This document shows positions 1-6,307 of a DNA stretch of 13,931 nucleotides, in pieces. Source of the DNA: Patescibacteria group bacterium AH-259-L07 (lineage in GTDB: Bacteria > Patescibacteriota > Patescibacteriia > UBA2591 > UBA6264); the NCBI GenBank assembly GCA_027718005.1, contig JALLOP010000032.1, positions 1 to 13,931 of the forward strand. Direction: 5' to 3'. The notes beneath the pieces are model-generated. The model was not told where the DNA came from. It saw only the letters and a list, made by a program, of their open reading frames with translations, and ran no database searches. A program made the position numbers and the translations under genes. Each line of letters starts with the position of its first letter. Positions within the stretch are counted from its first letter, which is position 1.

Positions 1-210
1 CCACACGGTAGAGAAGATAGTCAAGGCAAGGATTTCACGGTGAGTAAAATTGTAAACGGTGAACTCGTTACGAAATCATTTGGAGTTTCTATCTCTCTAA
101 AAAGTGTCGCGAAAGCACAAAAAAAGCATCCTAATGTACCTCAGATCCACCTGCCACTGAATTCAAAACCAGATGATATCGTACGTTCCGTTCTCGCTCT
201 ATTTAGATGA
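1..210 (+). CDS. C-terminal fragment of an unrecognised protein (5' end outside window)
   Basis: Frame 1 is open from the first base to a TGA at 208-210, giving 69 residues with no start in view. The fragment is mostly polar and basic, with a KAQKKHPN stretch and a C-terminal helix-like end (DDIVRSVLALF). It has no membrane segment and no motif I recognise. A hairpin with a short T-rich tail begins 14 bases after the stop, which fits the end of a plus-strand transcription unit. Codon use looks coding rather than random, but the fragment is too short to assign a family. Confidence 0.6.
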   Translation, partial: PHGREDSQGKDFTVSKIVNGELVTKSFGVSISLKSVAKAQKKHPNVPQIHLPLNSKPDDIVRSVLALFR

Positions 211-223
211 TAAGATACTAAGC

Positions 224-251
224 AGCCCTTAGCGAAAATCGCTCAGGGCTT
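224..251 (+). terminator. Hairpin terminator after the partial gene
   Basis: AGCCCTTAGCG pairs with CGCTCAGGGCT (one T/C mismatch) around an AAAAT loop, and the next bases are TCTTGATTT. The T tract is weak, so this is a likely but not strong intrinsic terminator. Confidence 0.55.
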
Positions 252-252
252 C

Positions 253-300
253 TTGATTTACTTACCTATCACAGATTTCTGTTTGTGCTGCGTAAATCAA
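253..300. repeat. Inverted repeat between two terminators
   Basis: TTGATTTAC at 253-261 is the exact reverse complement of GTAAATCAA at 292-300. The 30-base spacer contains a CACA...TGTG pairing. The element fills the gap between the terminators at 224-251 and 305-326. No gene is visible in 211-389. Confidence 0.4.
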
Positions 301-304
301 TAAA

Positions 305-326
305 GCCGACATTTAAAAATGTCGGC
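305..326 (-). terminator. Terminator for the minus-strand membrane protein gene
   Basis: GCCGACATTT at 305-314 pairs perfectly with AAATGTCGGC at 317-326. Read on the minus strand, the stem is followed by TTTATTGATTT. It lies 64 bases downstream of the minus-strand stop at 390. Confidence 0.6.
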
Positions 327-389
327 CTCTCGTATCAGTACTATACGCATAGACTTTTAATTATGTGAACAATGAAATGGGGACATCTC

Positions 390-791
390 TTAGAAATCCC
401 CATTTGACTTTTGTTCAGTATCTTGTTGAAACTCAGAGCGTGGTTTATTGTGTTTTTGCTCTTTCTCTGCCATTTTCCTCATCCATTCCTCTCGAATCTC
501 TCTTATGGTAGGCTGCTCAACTGCTCGTGCTCGAGATTTGCGGTATAAAGCCATACCTCTGCCAAACATAACAAGCGCAAGAATCCCCGTGTAAAAAGCC
601 ATCCACTTGAATCCGGTCAGAAACATAATTATAGCTGATATTCCTGTTAAAAAAGCCACTAAAAATTCGGGTTTGGAAGGATTGCTATCTGGGGAGCGTT
701 CCCATCGTCGTATTATCTTTAGTGTAATAAAGAATACAATCCACGTTACGAGAAAGTATAGAACAAGAATTGTCCACTTATCTAGTGCCAT
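390..791 (-). CDS. Small two-helix membrane protein, full-length copy
   Basis: A 133-residue protein of no family I recognise. There is a hydrophobic helix at about residues 7-25, a basic RRWERSPDSNPSKP linker, and a hydrophobic segment at about 42-76 that could be one long or two short helices. A charged cytoplasmic-type tail follows (REIREEWMRKMAEKEQKHNK). The start is set by GGAGGG at 798-803, six bases before the ATG, with a TTGACA/TATATT promoter behind it. It is one of two tandem paralogues; this copy keeps a 15-residue tail (QQDTEQKSNGDF at its end) that copy 2 loses to a stop codon. The stop lies inside a GGGGA/TCCCC hairpin (379-401). Small size, two helices and a charged tail would also suit a holin-like or toxin-type protein, but nothing specific supports that. 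Confidence 0.75.
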   Translation of the reverse strand: MALDKWTILVLYFLVTWIVFFITLKIIRRWERSPDSNPSKPEFLVAFLTGISAIIMFLTGFKWMAFYTGILALVMFGRGMALYRKSRARAVEQPTIREIREEWMRKMAEKEQKHNKPRSEFQQDTEQKSNGDF

Positions 792-837
792 GAAAATCCC
801 TCCTTTTTTAACTAACTATTGCTCTATGTATAATAAC

Positions 838-866
838 AATATATCATATTTTTAAAAGCGTGTCAA
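838..866 (-). promoter_or_regulatory. Promoter of membrane protein copy 1
   Basis: On the minus strand the -35 is TTGACA (861-866) and the -10 is TATATT (838-843), with an exact 17-base spacer. The -10 lies 46 bases before the ATG and a strong SD (798-803) sits between them. Confidence 0.75.
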
Positions 867-885
867 GGTCACCACGAAAAGCAAA

Positions 886-907
886 AAAGCCAGGTTAGAC
901 TGGCTTT
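886..907 (-). terminator. Terminator of the 951-1295 gene
   Basis: AAAGCCAG (886-893) and CTGGCTTT (900-907) form a perfect 8-bp stem with a 6-base loop. On the minus strand it is followed by TTTTGCTTTT, a good U-tract, 44 bases beyond the stop codon. Confidence 0.75.
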
Positions 908-950
908 AAGAACCTTGAAGCTTGTAAGGCGTAAAATTTGTATCCAGGCT

Positions 951-1295
951 TTAATACTTATCCATAAACAAACTGAAAAATTCCATTTTATCACCAGCTA
1001 CTACGGTAACGTACAGCTTAACACCCTCACGCTCTGCGGGTAAACGTAAACCATCTGGAAAAGGCTCTCTCAGGAATATAACCAGATACGGCTCATCTGG
1101 ATTTTCGCCCCTCTTTATTAAATCTTCCCTTACCTCTTCTAGTGAACGCGTACCGCCTTGTTTTGCTCTCTCAACTCTGCCTCGATCACTGTCGCCACAT
1201 GCGCTGATATATTCACTATAGGGCCCACACGTCATAAAATCTTGCACAAATTGTTCCATAACTTTGTTTACATGCGCCTCTGGATATTCACTCAT
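951..1295 (-). CDS. Small hypothetical soluble protein
   Basis: A 114-residue protein I do not recognise. It has no signal peptide or membrane helix. The N-terminal half is helical and charged (SLEEVREDLIKRG at about 51-63). The C-terminal half has two strand-like stretches (YLVIFLREP, VKLYVTVVAG), so a small alpha+beta fold is likely. The start is supported by GGGGGTGAT directly upstream of the ATG, and the gene has its own promoter (1336-1363) and terminator (886-907). It is sandwiched between the two membrane protein copies. A remnant resembling its terminator follows the copy 2 promoter at about 1869-1879, suggesting the ancestral duplicated unit contained both genes. Whether it works with the membrane proteins is unknown. 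Confidence 0.7.
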   Translation of the reverse strand: MSEYPEAHVNKVMEQFVQDFMTCGPYSEYISACGDSDRGRVERAKQGGTRSLEEVREDLIKRGENPDEPYLVIFLREPFPDGLRLPAEREGVKLYVTVVAGDKMEFFSLFMDKY

Positions 1296-1335
1296 ATCAC
1301 CCCCTTATTTTATAAAGAACTACCATTACCATATC

Positions 1336-1363
1336 AGTTTAATATATTGCTCGTCTTTGTCAA
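1336..1363 (-). promoter_or_regulatory. Promoter of the 951-1295 gene
   Basis: Minus-strand TTGACA (1358-1363), a 16-base spacer, then TAAACT (1336-1341). The -35 is perfect and the -10 is weak (4 of 6). Confidence 0.5.
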
Positions 1364-1389
1364 GTGCAAAAATGAAAGTGCAAAAATGA
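1362..1389. repeat. 14-bp tandem direct repeat
   Basis: AAGTGCAAAAATGA occurs twice back to back (1362-1375, 1376-1389). It joins the -35 of the 951-1295 promoter to the left edge of duplication copy 2, so it may mark the duplication junction. Confidence 0.7.
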
Positions 1390-1439
1390 AATGGGGACAT
1401 CTCTTAGAAATCCCCATCTGACTTTTGTTGAGTATCTTG

Positions 1440-1796
1440 TTAAAACTCAGAGCGTGGTTTATTGTGTTTCTGCTCTTTCTCTGCCATTTTCCTATACCAT
1501 TCCTCTCGAATCTCTCTTATGGTAGGCTGCTCAACTGCTCGAGATTTGCGGTATAAAGACATACCTCTGCCGAACATAACAAGCGCAAGAATCCCCATGC
1601 AAAAAGCCATCCACTTGATTCCGGTCAGGAACATAATTATAGCTGATATTCCTGTTAAAAAAGCCTCTAAAAAGGGGGCTTTGGATGGATTGCTGTCTGG
1701 GGGGCGTTCCCATCGTCGCCGTATCTTTAGTGTAATAAGGACTGCAATCGTCATTACGAGAAATAGAATAAGACTTATCCAGCCATCTGCTGTCAT
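1440..1796 (-). CDS. Small two-helix membrane protein, truncated paralogue
   Basis: A 118-residue paralogue of the 390-791 product. From RRWER onward the two proteins are almost identical, while the first helix (residues 6-24) differs strongly in sequence but stays hydrophobic. It ends ...RSEF with TAA where copy 1 has CAA. Reading through that codon gives QDTQQKSDGDF and then the same final TAA as copy 1, so the tail has been lost through one substitution and the lost part has hardly decayed. SD (1803-1808) and promoter (1841-1869) are intact, so a slightly shorter protein is probably still made; I list it as a CDS, not a pseudogene. The function is unrecognised, as for copy 1. Confidence 0.75.
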   Translation of the reverse strand: MTADGWISLILFLVMTIAVLITLKIRRRWERPPDSNPSKAPFLEAFLTGISAIIMFLTGIKWMAFCMGILALVMFGRGMSLYRKSRAVEQPTIREIREEWYRKMAEKEQKHNKPRSEF

Positions 1797-1840
1797 AAAA
1801 ATCCCTCCTTTTCTAACTAACTATTGCTCTATTTATAATA

Positions 1841-1869
1841 AATATATCATATTTTTAAAAGCATGTCAA
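1841..1869 (-). promoter_or_regulatory. Promoter of membrane protein copy 2
   Basis: Minus-strand TTGACA (1864-1869), 17-base spacer, TATATT (1841-1846). Apart from one or two bases it is the same as the copy 1 promoter. Confidence 0.75.
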
Positions 1870-1918
1870 GCCAGTTAGAGGATGGTGTCAAGGCCATTTA
1901 AAAATTTCATACAGGGAT

Positions 1919-1955
1919 GATAAAGGGTGTGATAAAGGGTGTGGATAAAGGGTGA
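1919..1955 (+). repeat. Three 12-bp direct repeats touching the -35 box
   Basis: GATAAAGGGTGT at 1919-1930 and 1931-1942, then a G, then GATAAAGGGTGA at 1944-1955. The third unit ends immediately before the TTGACA at 1956. The position suits binding of an activator or repressor, but no regulator is known. The extra G creates TGTGGATAA (1940-1948), a DnaA-box match probably due to chance. Confidence 0.65.
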
Positions 1956-1984
1956 TTGACACATCTTGGGATTTTTGATAATCT
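1956..1984 (+). promoter_or_regulatory. Promoter of the M3 peptidase gene
   Basis: TTGACA at 1956-1961. The -10 is either GATAAT (1977-1982, 15-base spacer) or TAATCT (1979-1984, 17-base spacer). The block from TTGACA to GTTGATTG matches the promoter of the M49 gene (4081-4122) at most positions. Confidence 0.65.
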
Positions 1985-2022
1985 TACAACGTTGATTGAA
2001 CCTTAAAATAAAGGAGATAAAT

Positions 2023-3972
2023 ATGATGTCCAAAAACCAGTCTCCATTTGATTTTGCAAATCTTACTCCTGAAGATCTTATAAACATGACTGATAAAGCA
2101 ATTATCCAAACACAGCGTGCGGTAGATAAAGTTATTGCAGTAGATGGCCAGCGCACTGTTGAAAATACATTGCACCGACTCGATCGCGGCACGTCTTTTA
2201 TTGAAAATGCATACGGTATTGTTGACCTGATGCACAATGTACATCCTGATGCAAACATTCGCGATGCCGCTCAAAAATGTATCCCACAGTTAATAAAATT
2301 TGATACAGAACTCTGGCTTAATAAAGAGCTTTATAAAGCTATTGCTGAATTAAATGTCTCGAGCGCAGATCCCGTAACTCAGCGGGTGCATGAACATATG
2401 CTGAGAGATTTTCGCCGAAACGGCGTTAATAAAGATGGGGCCGCAAGGAAACGAATTCAAGAACTGCAAGAACAAGGCGCGGAAGTAAGCACCACATTTG
2501 GACGAAACATTAATGAAGGCACACGAAGTATAGAAGTACCTATTGAAGAATTGGAAGATCTTCCAGATTCATATAAAAAAGAGCATAAACCAAACGCATC
2601 AGGCAAGGTCACGATTACGACAAATTATCCTGACTATATTCCATTTATGCGATACGCCAAAAATGAAGAAATGCGCAAACGCCTATATTATGAGTTTCAA
2701 AATAGAGCTCCAGAGAATGAAAAAGCACTCAAAGATCTCTTAAGAATACGACATGAGCTTGCAGCACTTCTCGGCTATTCACACTACGCTGATTATATTA
2801 CTGAAACCAGGATGATTGGTTCTGCAAAAAACGCAGCTGCATTTATTAATAAAATTGAAAAGCTCACTAGAGAGCATGCCCAGCACGACTACAAACTTTT
2901 CCTTGAACAGAAGCGCAAGGATAACAAAAATGTGGATGAAATTGCCCCCTGGGATAGATTCTATTATAAAGAACAGCTAAAACGAAGCCGGTACAATCTT
3001 GACTCGCGGGATTTAATGCCGTACTTTGAGTATGATCGGGTTAAACAAGGTATTTTTGATCTCACGAGTAAACTTTTTGGCATATCATTTAAACAAATAT
3101 CTGATGCACCGGTGTGGCATGAAAGTGTTGAATGCTACGAACTTTATGAGGGCGATAAACTTCTTGGTCGGTTCTATCTTGACATGCATCCACGCAAGGG
3201 CAAATTTAGCCATGGGGCATGCTTCCATTTAGTACCAGGGGTAGATGGATATCAGTTTCCTGAAGATGTACTTGTGTGTAATTTTCCTGGCGGAAACAAA
3301 AACACCAATGAGCCTGCACTGATGGAATATGATGAGGTAAAAACATTTCTTCACGAATTTGGCCACCTTCTCCACGCGTTATTCGCAGGGCATACACCAT
3401 GGTTATATTTTTCAGGAACACGGGTCCAGCGTGATTTTGCAGAAGCGCCGTCACAAATGCTTGAAAAGCTTCTTGAACGAATTGAAACACTTCAAACATT
3501 TGCGCGTCATTATAAAACAGATAAACCAATTCCAACTGAATTTATTACTAAACTGTCTCAAACAAATACCATTGGACGAGGACTTTATGTACGCAGACAA
3601 GCAATGATTGCTGCCCTTTCGCTCGAAGCTTATGTTAGAGATCCAGCCGATCTTAATATGGAAACGCTTTGGAAAGAACTCTATAATATCTATAGCTCTT
3701 CACATTACCCCGAAGGAACGCACTTTTGGTGGTCATTTGGTCATTTAACTGAATATTCAGCAGCCTATTATACATACCCATGGTCAAAAGCTATTGCTGA
3801 AGATCTTTTTAGTGCATTTGATCCAGATAATCCATATAAACCAGAAATTGCCTTACGCTATCGGAAAAAAGTATTAGAGCCAGGCGGGACCAAAGATGCT
3901 AAAGACTTGGTAAAAGATTTTCTTGGCCGCGACTTCAATTTTGATGCGTTTGAAAAATGGCTGAATAGCTAA
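2023..3972 (+). CDS. M3 family zinc oligopeptidase (thimet oligopeptidase / oligopeptidase A type)
   Basis: A 649-residue cytosolic metallopeptidase that would cleave short peptides internally. The zinc site is clear: HEFGH at residues 444-448, with E474 in DFAEAPSQ as the third ligand, the M3 arrangement. The region at 567-590 (HFWWSFGHL through the Y582-Y585 cluster, then PWSKAIAED) matches the substrate-binding part near the C terminus of thimet oligopeptidases. There is no signal peptide. I choose the ATG at 2023 (a second ATG is at 2026) because AAAGGAG sits six to nine bases upstream; an in-frame TTG at 1996 lies ahead of that SD and is rejected. The gene stands alone, with its own promoter and a UUCG-loop terminator, both mirrored at the next gene, an M49 peptidase. 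Together they suggest a pair for peptide recycling. Specificity cannot be read from sequence. Confidence 0.93.
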   Translation: MMSKNQSPFDFANLTPEDLINMTDKAIIQTQRAVDKVIAVDGQRTVENTLHRLDRGTSFIENAYGIVDLMHNVHPDANIRDAAQKCIPQLIKFDTELWLNKELYKAIAELNVSSADPVTQRVHEHMLRDFRRNGVNKDGAARKRIQELQEQGAEVSTTFGRNINEGTRSIEVPIEELEDLPDSYKKEHKPNASGKVTITTNYPDYIPFMRYAKNEEMRKRLYYEFQNRAPENEKALKDLLRIRHELAALLGYSHYADYITETRMIGSAKNAAAFINKIEKLTREHAQHDYKLFLEQKRKDNKNVDEIAPWDRFYYKEQLKRSRYNLDSRDLMPYFEYDRVKQGIFDLTSKLFGISFKQISDAPVWHESVECYELYEGDKLLGRFYLDMHPRKGKFSHGACFHLVPGVDGYQFPEDVLVCNFPGGNKNTNEPALMEYDEVKTFLHEFGHLLHALFAGHTPWLYFSGTRVQRDFAEAPSQMLEKLLERIETLQTFARHYKTDKPIPTEFITKLSQTNTIGRGLYVRRQAMIAALSLEAYVRDPADLNMETLWKELYNIYSSSHYPEGTHFWWSFGHLTEYSAAYYTYPWSKAIAEDLFSAFDPDNPYKPEIALRYRKKVLEPGGTKDAKDLVKDFLGRDFNFDAFEKWLNS

Positions 3973-3982
3973 GTAATATTGT

Positions 3983-4009
3983 AAAACCTCCATTCGTGGA
4001 GGTTTTTCT
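3983..4009 (+). terminator. UUCG-loop terminator of the M3 gene
   Basis: AAAACCTCCA, a TTCG loop, TGGAGGTTTT and further Ts: a perfect 10-bp stem with a U-tract, 10 bases after the stop. It is identical to the terminator at 6034-6060. Confidence 0.93.
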
Positions 4010-4016
4010 CTTTGTC

Positions 4017-4075
4017 TTCCGCACGGGGTGCGGAATGAAAAGGGGTGCGGGGTGACAAGAGGACAAAGGATGACA
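4017..4075 (+). repeat. Hairpin plus TGACA-rich tail (possible dispersed element)
   Basis: TTCCGCAC and GTGCGGAA form an 8-bp stem with a GGG loop (4017-4035). A G-rich tail follows, with GGGGTGACAAGAGGAC and then GGATGACA (to 4075). The tail resembles the stretch after a hairpin inside dnaE (7548-7575) and the spacer after thrS (13119-13132). It ends five bases before the next TTGACA promoter. Confidence 0.45.
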
Positions 4076-4080
4076 GGGGG

Positions 4081-4109
4081 TTGACAGATCTGGAGACTTT
4101 TGATAAGCT
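4081..4109 (+). promoter_or_regulatory. Promoter of the M49 peptidase gene
   Basis: TTGACA at 4081-4086 with GATAAG (4102-4107) or TAAGCT (4104-4109) as the weak -10. It shares TTTTGATAA and GTTGATTG with the M3 promoter at the same distances. Confidence 0.6.
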
Positions 4110-4149
4110 AATAGTGTTGATTGTTCATTGAAAAATAGGAGGAAACATC

Positions 4150-6021
4150 ATGAATTCCAAAAAGGAAACGGACCGGAAGTATTTACTTGAGCGAGTTGGT
4201 GATATTGATGTAGCACAGCTCTACTGTGATGACTTTTTCAACCTTGACCCCAAAGACAAACTGTTGGCATATTACCTTTCAAAAGCTGCACGTGCCGGAC
4301 AGAACATTGCGCTTGATCAGTCAAGCCCGCATACCCTAGAGATAGAACGTAAACTTATCTCACTATATCAGTTTCCACAGGTTCTCCCCTGGATAAGAGA
4401 AAAAATTCATACGTATCTTAAAGAACTATGGATTCACGGCGGCATCTACCACCAGTGGACAGCTCGAAAATTGTCCCTTGATCTCACCGAACAGCAACTA
4501 TTAGCAGCAGCTCGCGTTGGAGGGGTAAATGTTGATGATGTAGTAAATATACTCATTGATCCTAATGTCAAGCCGATGAATTGCAACAAAGGAGCCTCCG
4601 ATATTATTCAACAAAGTTACAACAACTACTATCCAGGGTTAACGTTTGATGAGGTAGAGAAATGGGCAAAAGAGCATGAACAACACCCTCTTAACTCCCA
4701 GGTAGTAAAAGAAAATAAGACATTGAGAGAACGTGTTTGGCGTACGGGCAACAAAGATATAGCACCAGGAATGTATGCAGCAGAGTTGACAAAGGTAAAT
4801 CACTATTTAGCGCAGGCAATGAAGTACGCAGCACATCCTCAAAAACAGGCAATACAATTACTTATGAAATTTTTCGAAACTGGAGATCTTGAGGATTTTA
4901 AGGCATTCAACATTGCGTGGGTACAGTATGAAGCTCCTGTTGAGTTTATTCTCGGCTTTATAGAAACCAATCTTGATCCCCGCAGTGCAAAGGGTCGGTA
5001 TGAAGGAATTGTTCACGCAGTCGATACAGAGTCTACCGCAGTAATGGCAAAATTGGGGCATGAGGCGCGTTACTTTGAATCAGTAATGCCCTGGGATGAT
5101 AAGTATAAAAATCCGCAGGTCAAGCCGCTTGACTTCAGGGTAGTGAACATTATTTTTTCGTGTGGTGATGCAGGACCTCTTATACCAATTGGTATTAACC
5201 TGCCTAATGACGATCAGATTCGCCAACAGTATGGGAGCAAGAGCGTGATGCTGAAAAATATTATGGAGACCGATCGAAAGACATTCCGAAAAAAACTTTT
5301 ACGCGAATTTGCTTGGGATACTCAAGAAGTTGAACTTTATGAAAAGTGGGCTGACCTTTGCGAAGATTTAAGAATTGCAATGCACGAAGTGCTTGGTCAT
5401 GCCTCGGGAAGAGTTGTCTGCGATTGGGACCCCTCAAAACTCTTGCCTGGCTGTTATGCTACGCTTGAGGAGGTACGGGCAGATCTTGTTGCTCTATGGC
5501 TCATGTTTGATCCTAAGCTGCAAGAACTCGGCCTGGTAGACGATGTTGATACAATTGGCAGGGTAGCATACCAATCATATGTTACTGATGGTGGACTTTT
5601 TCAACTTCGCCGTGTACCAACAGCTGACACGCTTGAAGAAGATCATATGAAGAACCGCCAACTCATTACCCACTACATCTTAGAGAATTCTGATGCTATT
5701 GCAGTTAAAAAGAAAAACGGAAAAACATACCTCTGTGTTACCGATTTTGAAACGATGCGGCAGATGATTGGAAAACTGCTTGCCGAGATTATGCGCATCA
5801 AAGCAGAGGGAGATCTCTCCTCAGCAAGAGCCCTTATTGAGCGCTACGGAACAAAAGTAAATACTCAGTTGCGTGATGAAGTGGTGCGTCGAGTAGCAGA
5901 TCTTGACATTGCAAGCCATACCGCATTTGTGATGCCAGAGCCATACCTTGTCAGGGGGGATAGCCGACTTAGGTATCCATCTGACCTCACTGATCAAATG
6001 CTAAGGTTTAGTTCAGTGTAG
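4150..6021 (+). CDS. M49 family dipeptidyl-peptidase III
   Basis: A 623-residue zinc exopeptidase expected to remove dipeptides from the N terminus of oligopeptides in the cytosol. The M49 signature is present: HEVLGH at residues 412-417 (the hexapeptide motif in which the two His bind zinc and the Glu is catalytic), followed by ASGR, and EEVRAD with E441 as the probable third ligand. The spacing of 29 residues between the motifs is shorter than in eukaryotic DPP III and like that of bacterial members. The N terminus (DRKYLLERVGDIDVAQLY) also fits the family. It has no signal peptide. GGAGG at 4138-4142, seven bases before the ATG, fixes the start. It has its own promoter and a terminator identical to that of the preceding M3 gene, so the two are probably co-regulated without being co-transcribed. 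Exact peptide preference is unknown. Confidence 0.9.
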   Translation: MNSKKETDRKYLLERVGDIDVAQLYCDDFFNLDPKDKLLAYYLSKAARAGQNIALDQSSPHTLEIERKLISLYQFPQVLPWIREKIHTYLKELWIHGGIYHQWTARKLSLDLTEQQLLAAARVGGVNVDDVVNILIDPNVKPMNCNKGASDIIQQSYNNYYPGLTFDEVEKWAKEHEQHPLNSQVVKENKTLRERVWRTGNKDIAPGMYAAELTKVNHYLAQAMKYAAHPQKQAIQLLMKFFETGDLEDFKAFNIAWVQYEAPVEFILGFIETNLDPRSAKGRYEGIVHAVDTESTAVMAKLGHEARYFESVMPWDDKYKNPQVKPLDFRVVNIIFSCGDAGPLIPIGINLPNDDQIRQQYGSKSVMLKNIMETDRKTFRKKLLREFAWDTQEVELYEKWADLCEDLRIAMHEVLGHASGRVVCDWDPSKLLPGCYATLEEVRADLVALWLMFDPKLQELGLVDDVDTIGRVAYQSYVTDGGLFQLRRVPTADTLEEDHMKNRQLITHYILENSDAIAVKKKNGKTYLCVTDFETMRQMIGKLLAEIMRIKAEGDLSSARALIERYGTKVNTQLRDEVVRRVADLDIASHTAFVMPEPYLVRGDSRLRYPSDLTDQMLRFSSV

Positions 6022-6033
6022 CCAATGCATAGT

Positions 6034-6060
6034 AAAACCTCCATTCGTGGAGGTTTTTCT
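6034..6060 (+). terminator. UUCG-loop terminator of the M49 gene
   Basis: The same 10-bp stem, TTCG loop and T-run as 3983-4009, starting 13 bases after the stop. Confidence 0.93.
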
Positions 6061-6095
6061 GTTTGCGGGAGTTGAGATCCCAAGTCCCGGAGTGA

Positions 6096-6176
6096 GAGGT
6101 CGGACCTCCATGGAGACAGCTCATCCTATCTGCGCTGAGGTCCGGCCTCCTAAGGGGATGTATGGTGACAAAAAAG
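6096..6176. repeat. Long inverted repeat with a TGACA tail
   Basis: GAGGTCGGACCTC (6096-6108) can pair over 13 bp with GAGGTCCGGCCTC (6137-6149), with one G-T pair. The first arm is itself a palindrome around one base. GGGGATGTATGGTGACA follows (to 6170). A related GGGGTCAGACCTC occurs at 13886-13898. The stretch 6061-6307 has no gene larger than a nine-residue mini-ORF (6208-6237) with a strong SD (AGGAGG, 6195-6200). Confidence 0.55.
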
Positions 6177-6193
6177 GATTAATCATTTATCAT
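6165..6193 (+). promoter_or_regulatory. Candidate upstream promoter for the 6308 gene and dnaE
   Basis: GTGACA (6165-6170), 17-base spacer, TATCAT (6188-6193); each hexamer differs from consensus at one position. The -35 lies in the TGACA tail of the inverted-repeat element. Confidence 0.35.
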
Positions 6194-6203
6194 TAGGAGG
6201 ATT

Positions 6204-6231
6204 TTGCATGGTATTATCAATATGGTATACT
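6204..6231 (+). promoter_or_regulatory. Candidate extended -10 promoter for the 6308 gene and dnaE
   Basis: TGGTATACT contains the TGn extension and a TATACT -10 (6226-6231). TTGCAT (6204-6209), 16 bases upstream, is a weak -35. A second extended -10, TGATACAAT, follows at 6235-6243. It would give a leader of about 70 bases. Confidence 0.45.
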
Positions 6232-6307
6232 ATATGATACAATAACAATATAAAGCAAACATATCTTTGATTTTTAATATTTAATTTTTAATTTTAGTGA
6301 AACGCTT

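Larger units (their letters stand above)
372..866 (-). repeat. Tandem duplication, copy 1 (gene plus promoter)
   Basis: This block matches 1386-1869 closely over the gene body, SD, promoter and the hairpin around the stop codon (379-401). The similarity starts at ATGAAATGG on the left and runs to the -35 hexamer on the right. The region coding for the first transmembrane helix is the least similar part. Copy 1 holds 6 bases that copy 2 lacks, seen as RARAV versus RAV. Confidence 0.85.
1386..1869 (-). repeat. Tandem duplication, copy 2 (gene plus promoter)
   Basis: Counterpart of 372-866. The same stop-region hairpin (GGGGA at 1393-1397, TCCCC at 1411-1415), SD and promoter are present. On the minus strand the hairpin is followed by ATTTCATTTTT, so it can act as a terminator. 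Downstream of the -35, AGCCAGTTAGA (1869-1879) resembles part of the 886-907 terminator of copy 1, consistent with a small deletion in this copy. Confidence 0.85.

Noticed and set aside
607..855. Plus-strand ORF across the membrane protein copy 1, with a similar one at 1462-1878
   Set aside because: Both run antisense to real genes with promoters and SD sites. Their similarity to each other is only a result of the duplication.
1940..1948. Perfect DnaA box (TGTGGATAA) upstream of the M3 gene
   Set aside because: It arises from one extra G in a local tandem repeat and stands alone; a single 9-mer match in this length is not strong evidence.
1996..2022. Upstream TTG start for the M3 peptidase
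   Set aside because: It lies before the SD (AAAGGAG), and the nine added residues are coded by the SD and promoter-leader sequence. The ATG at 2023 is correctly spaced.
4858..5061. Antisense ORFs within the peptidases and dnaE (for example 3206-3535, 7732-7941 and this one)
   Set aside because: All are shadows of well-supported plus-strand genes, without SD or promoter.
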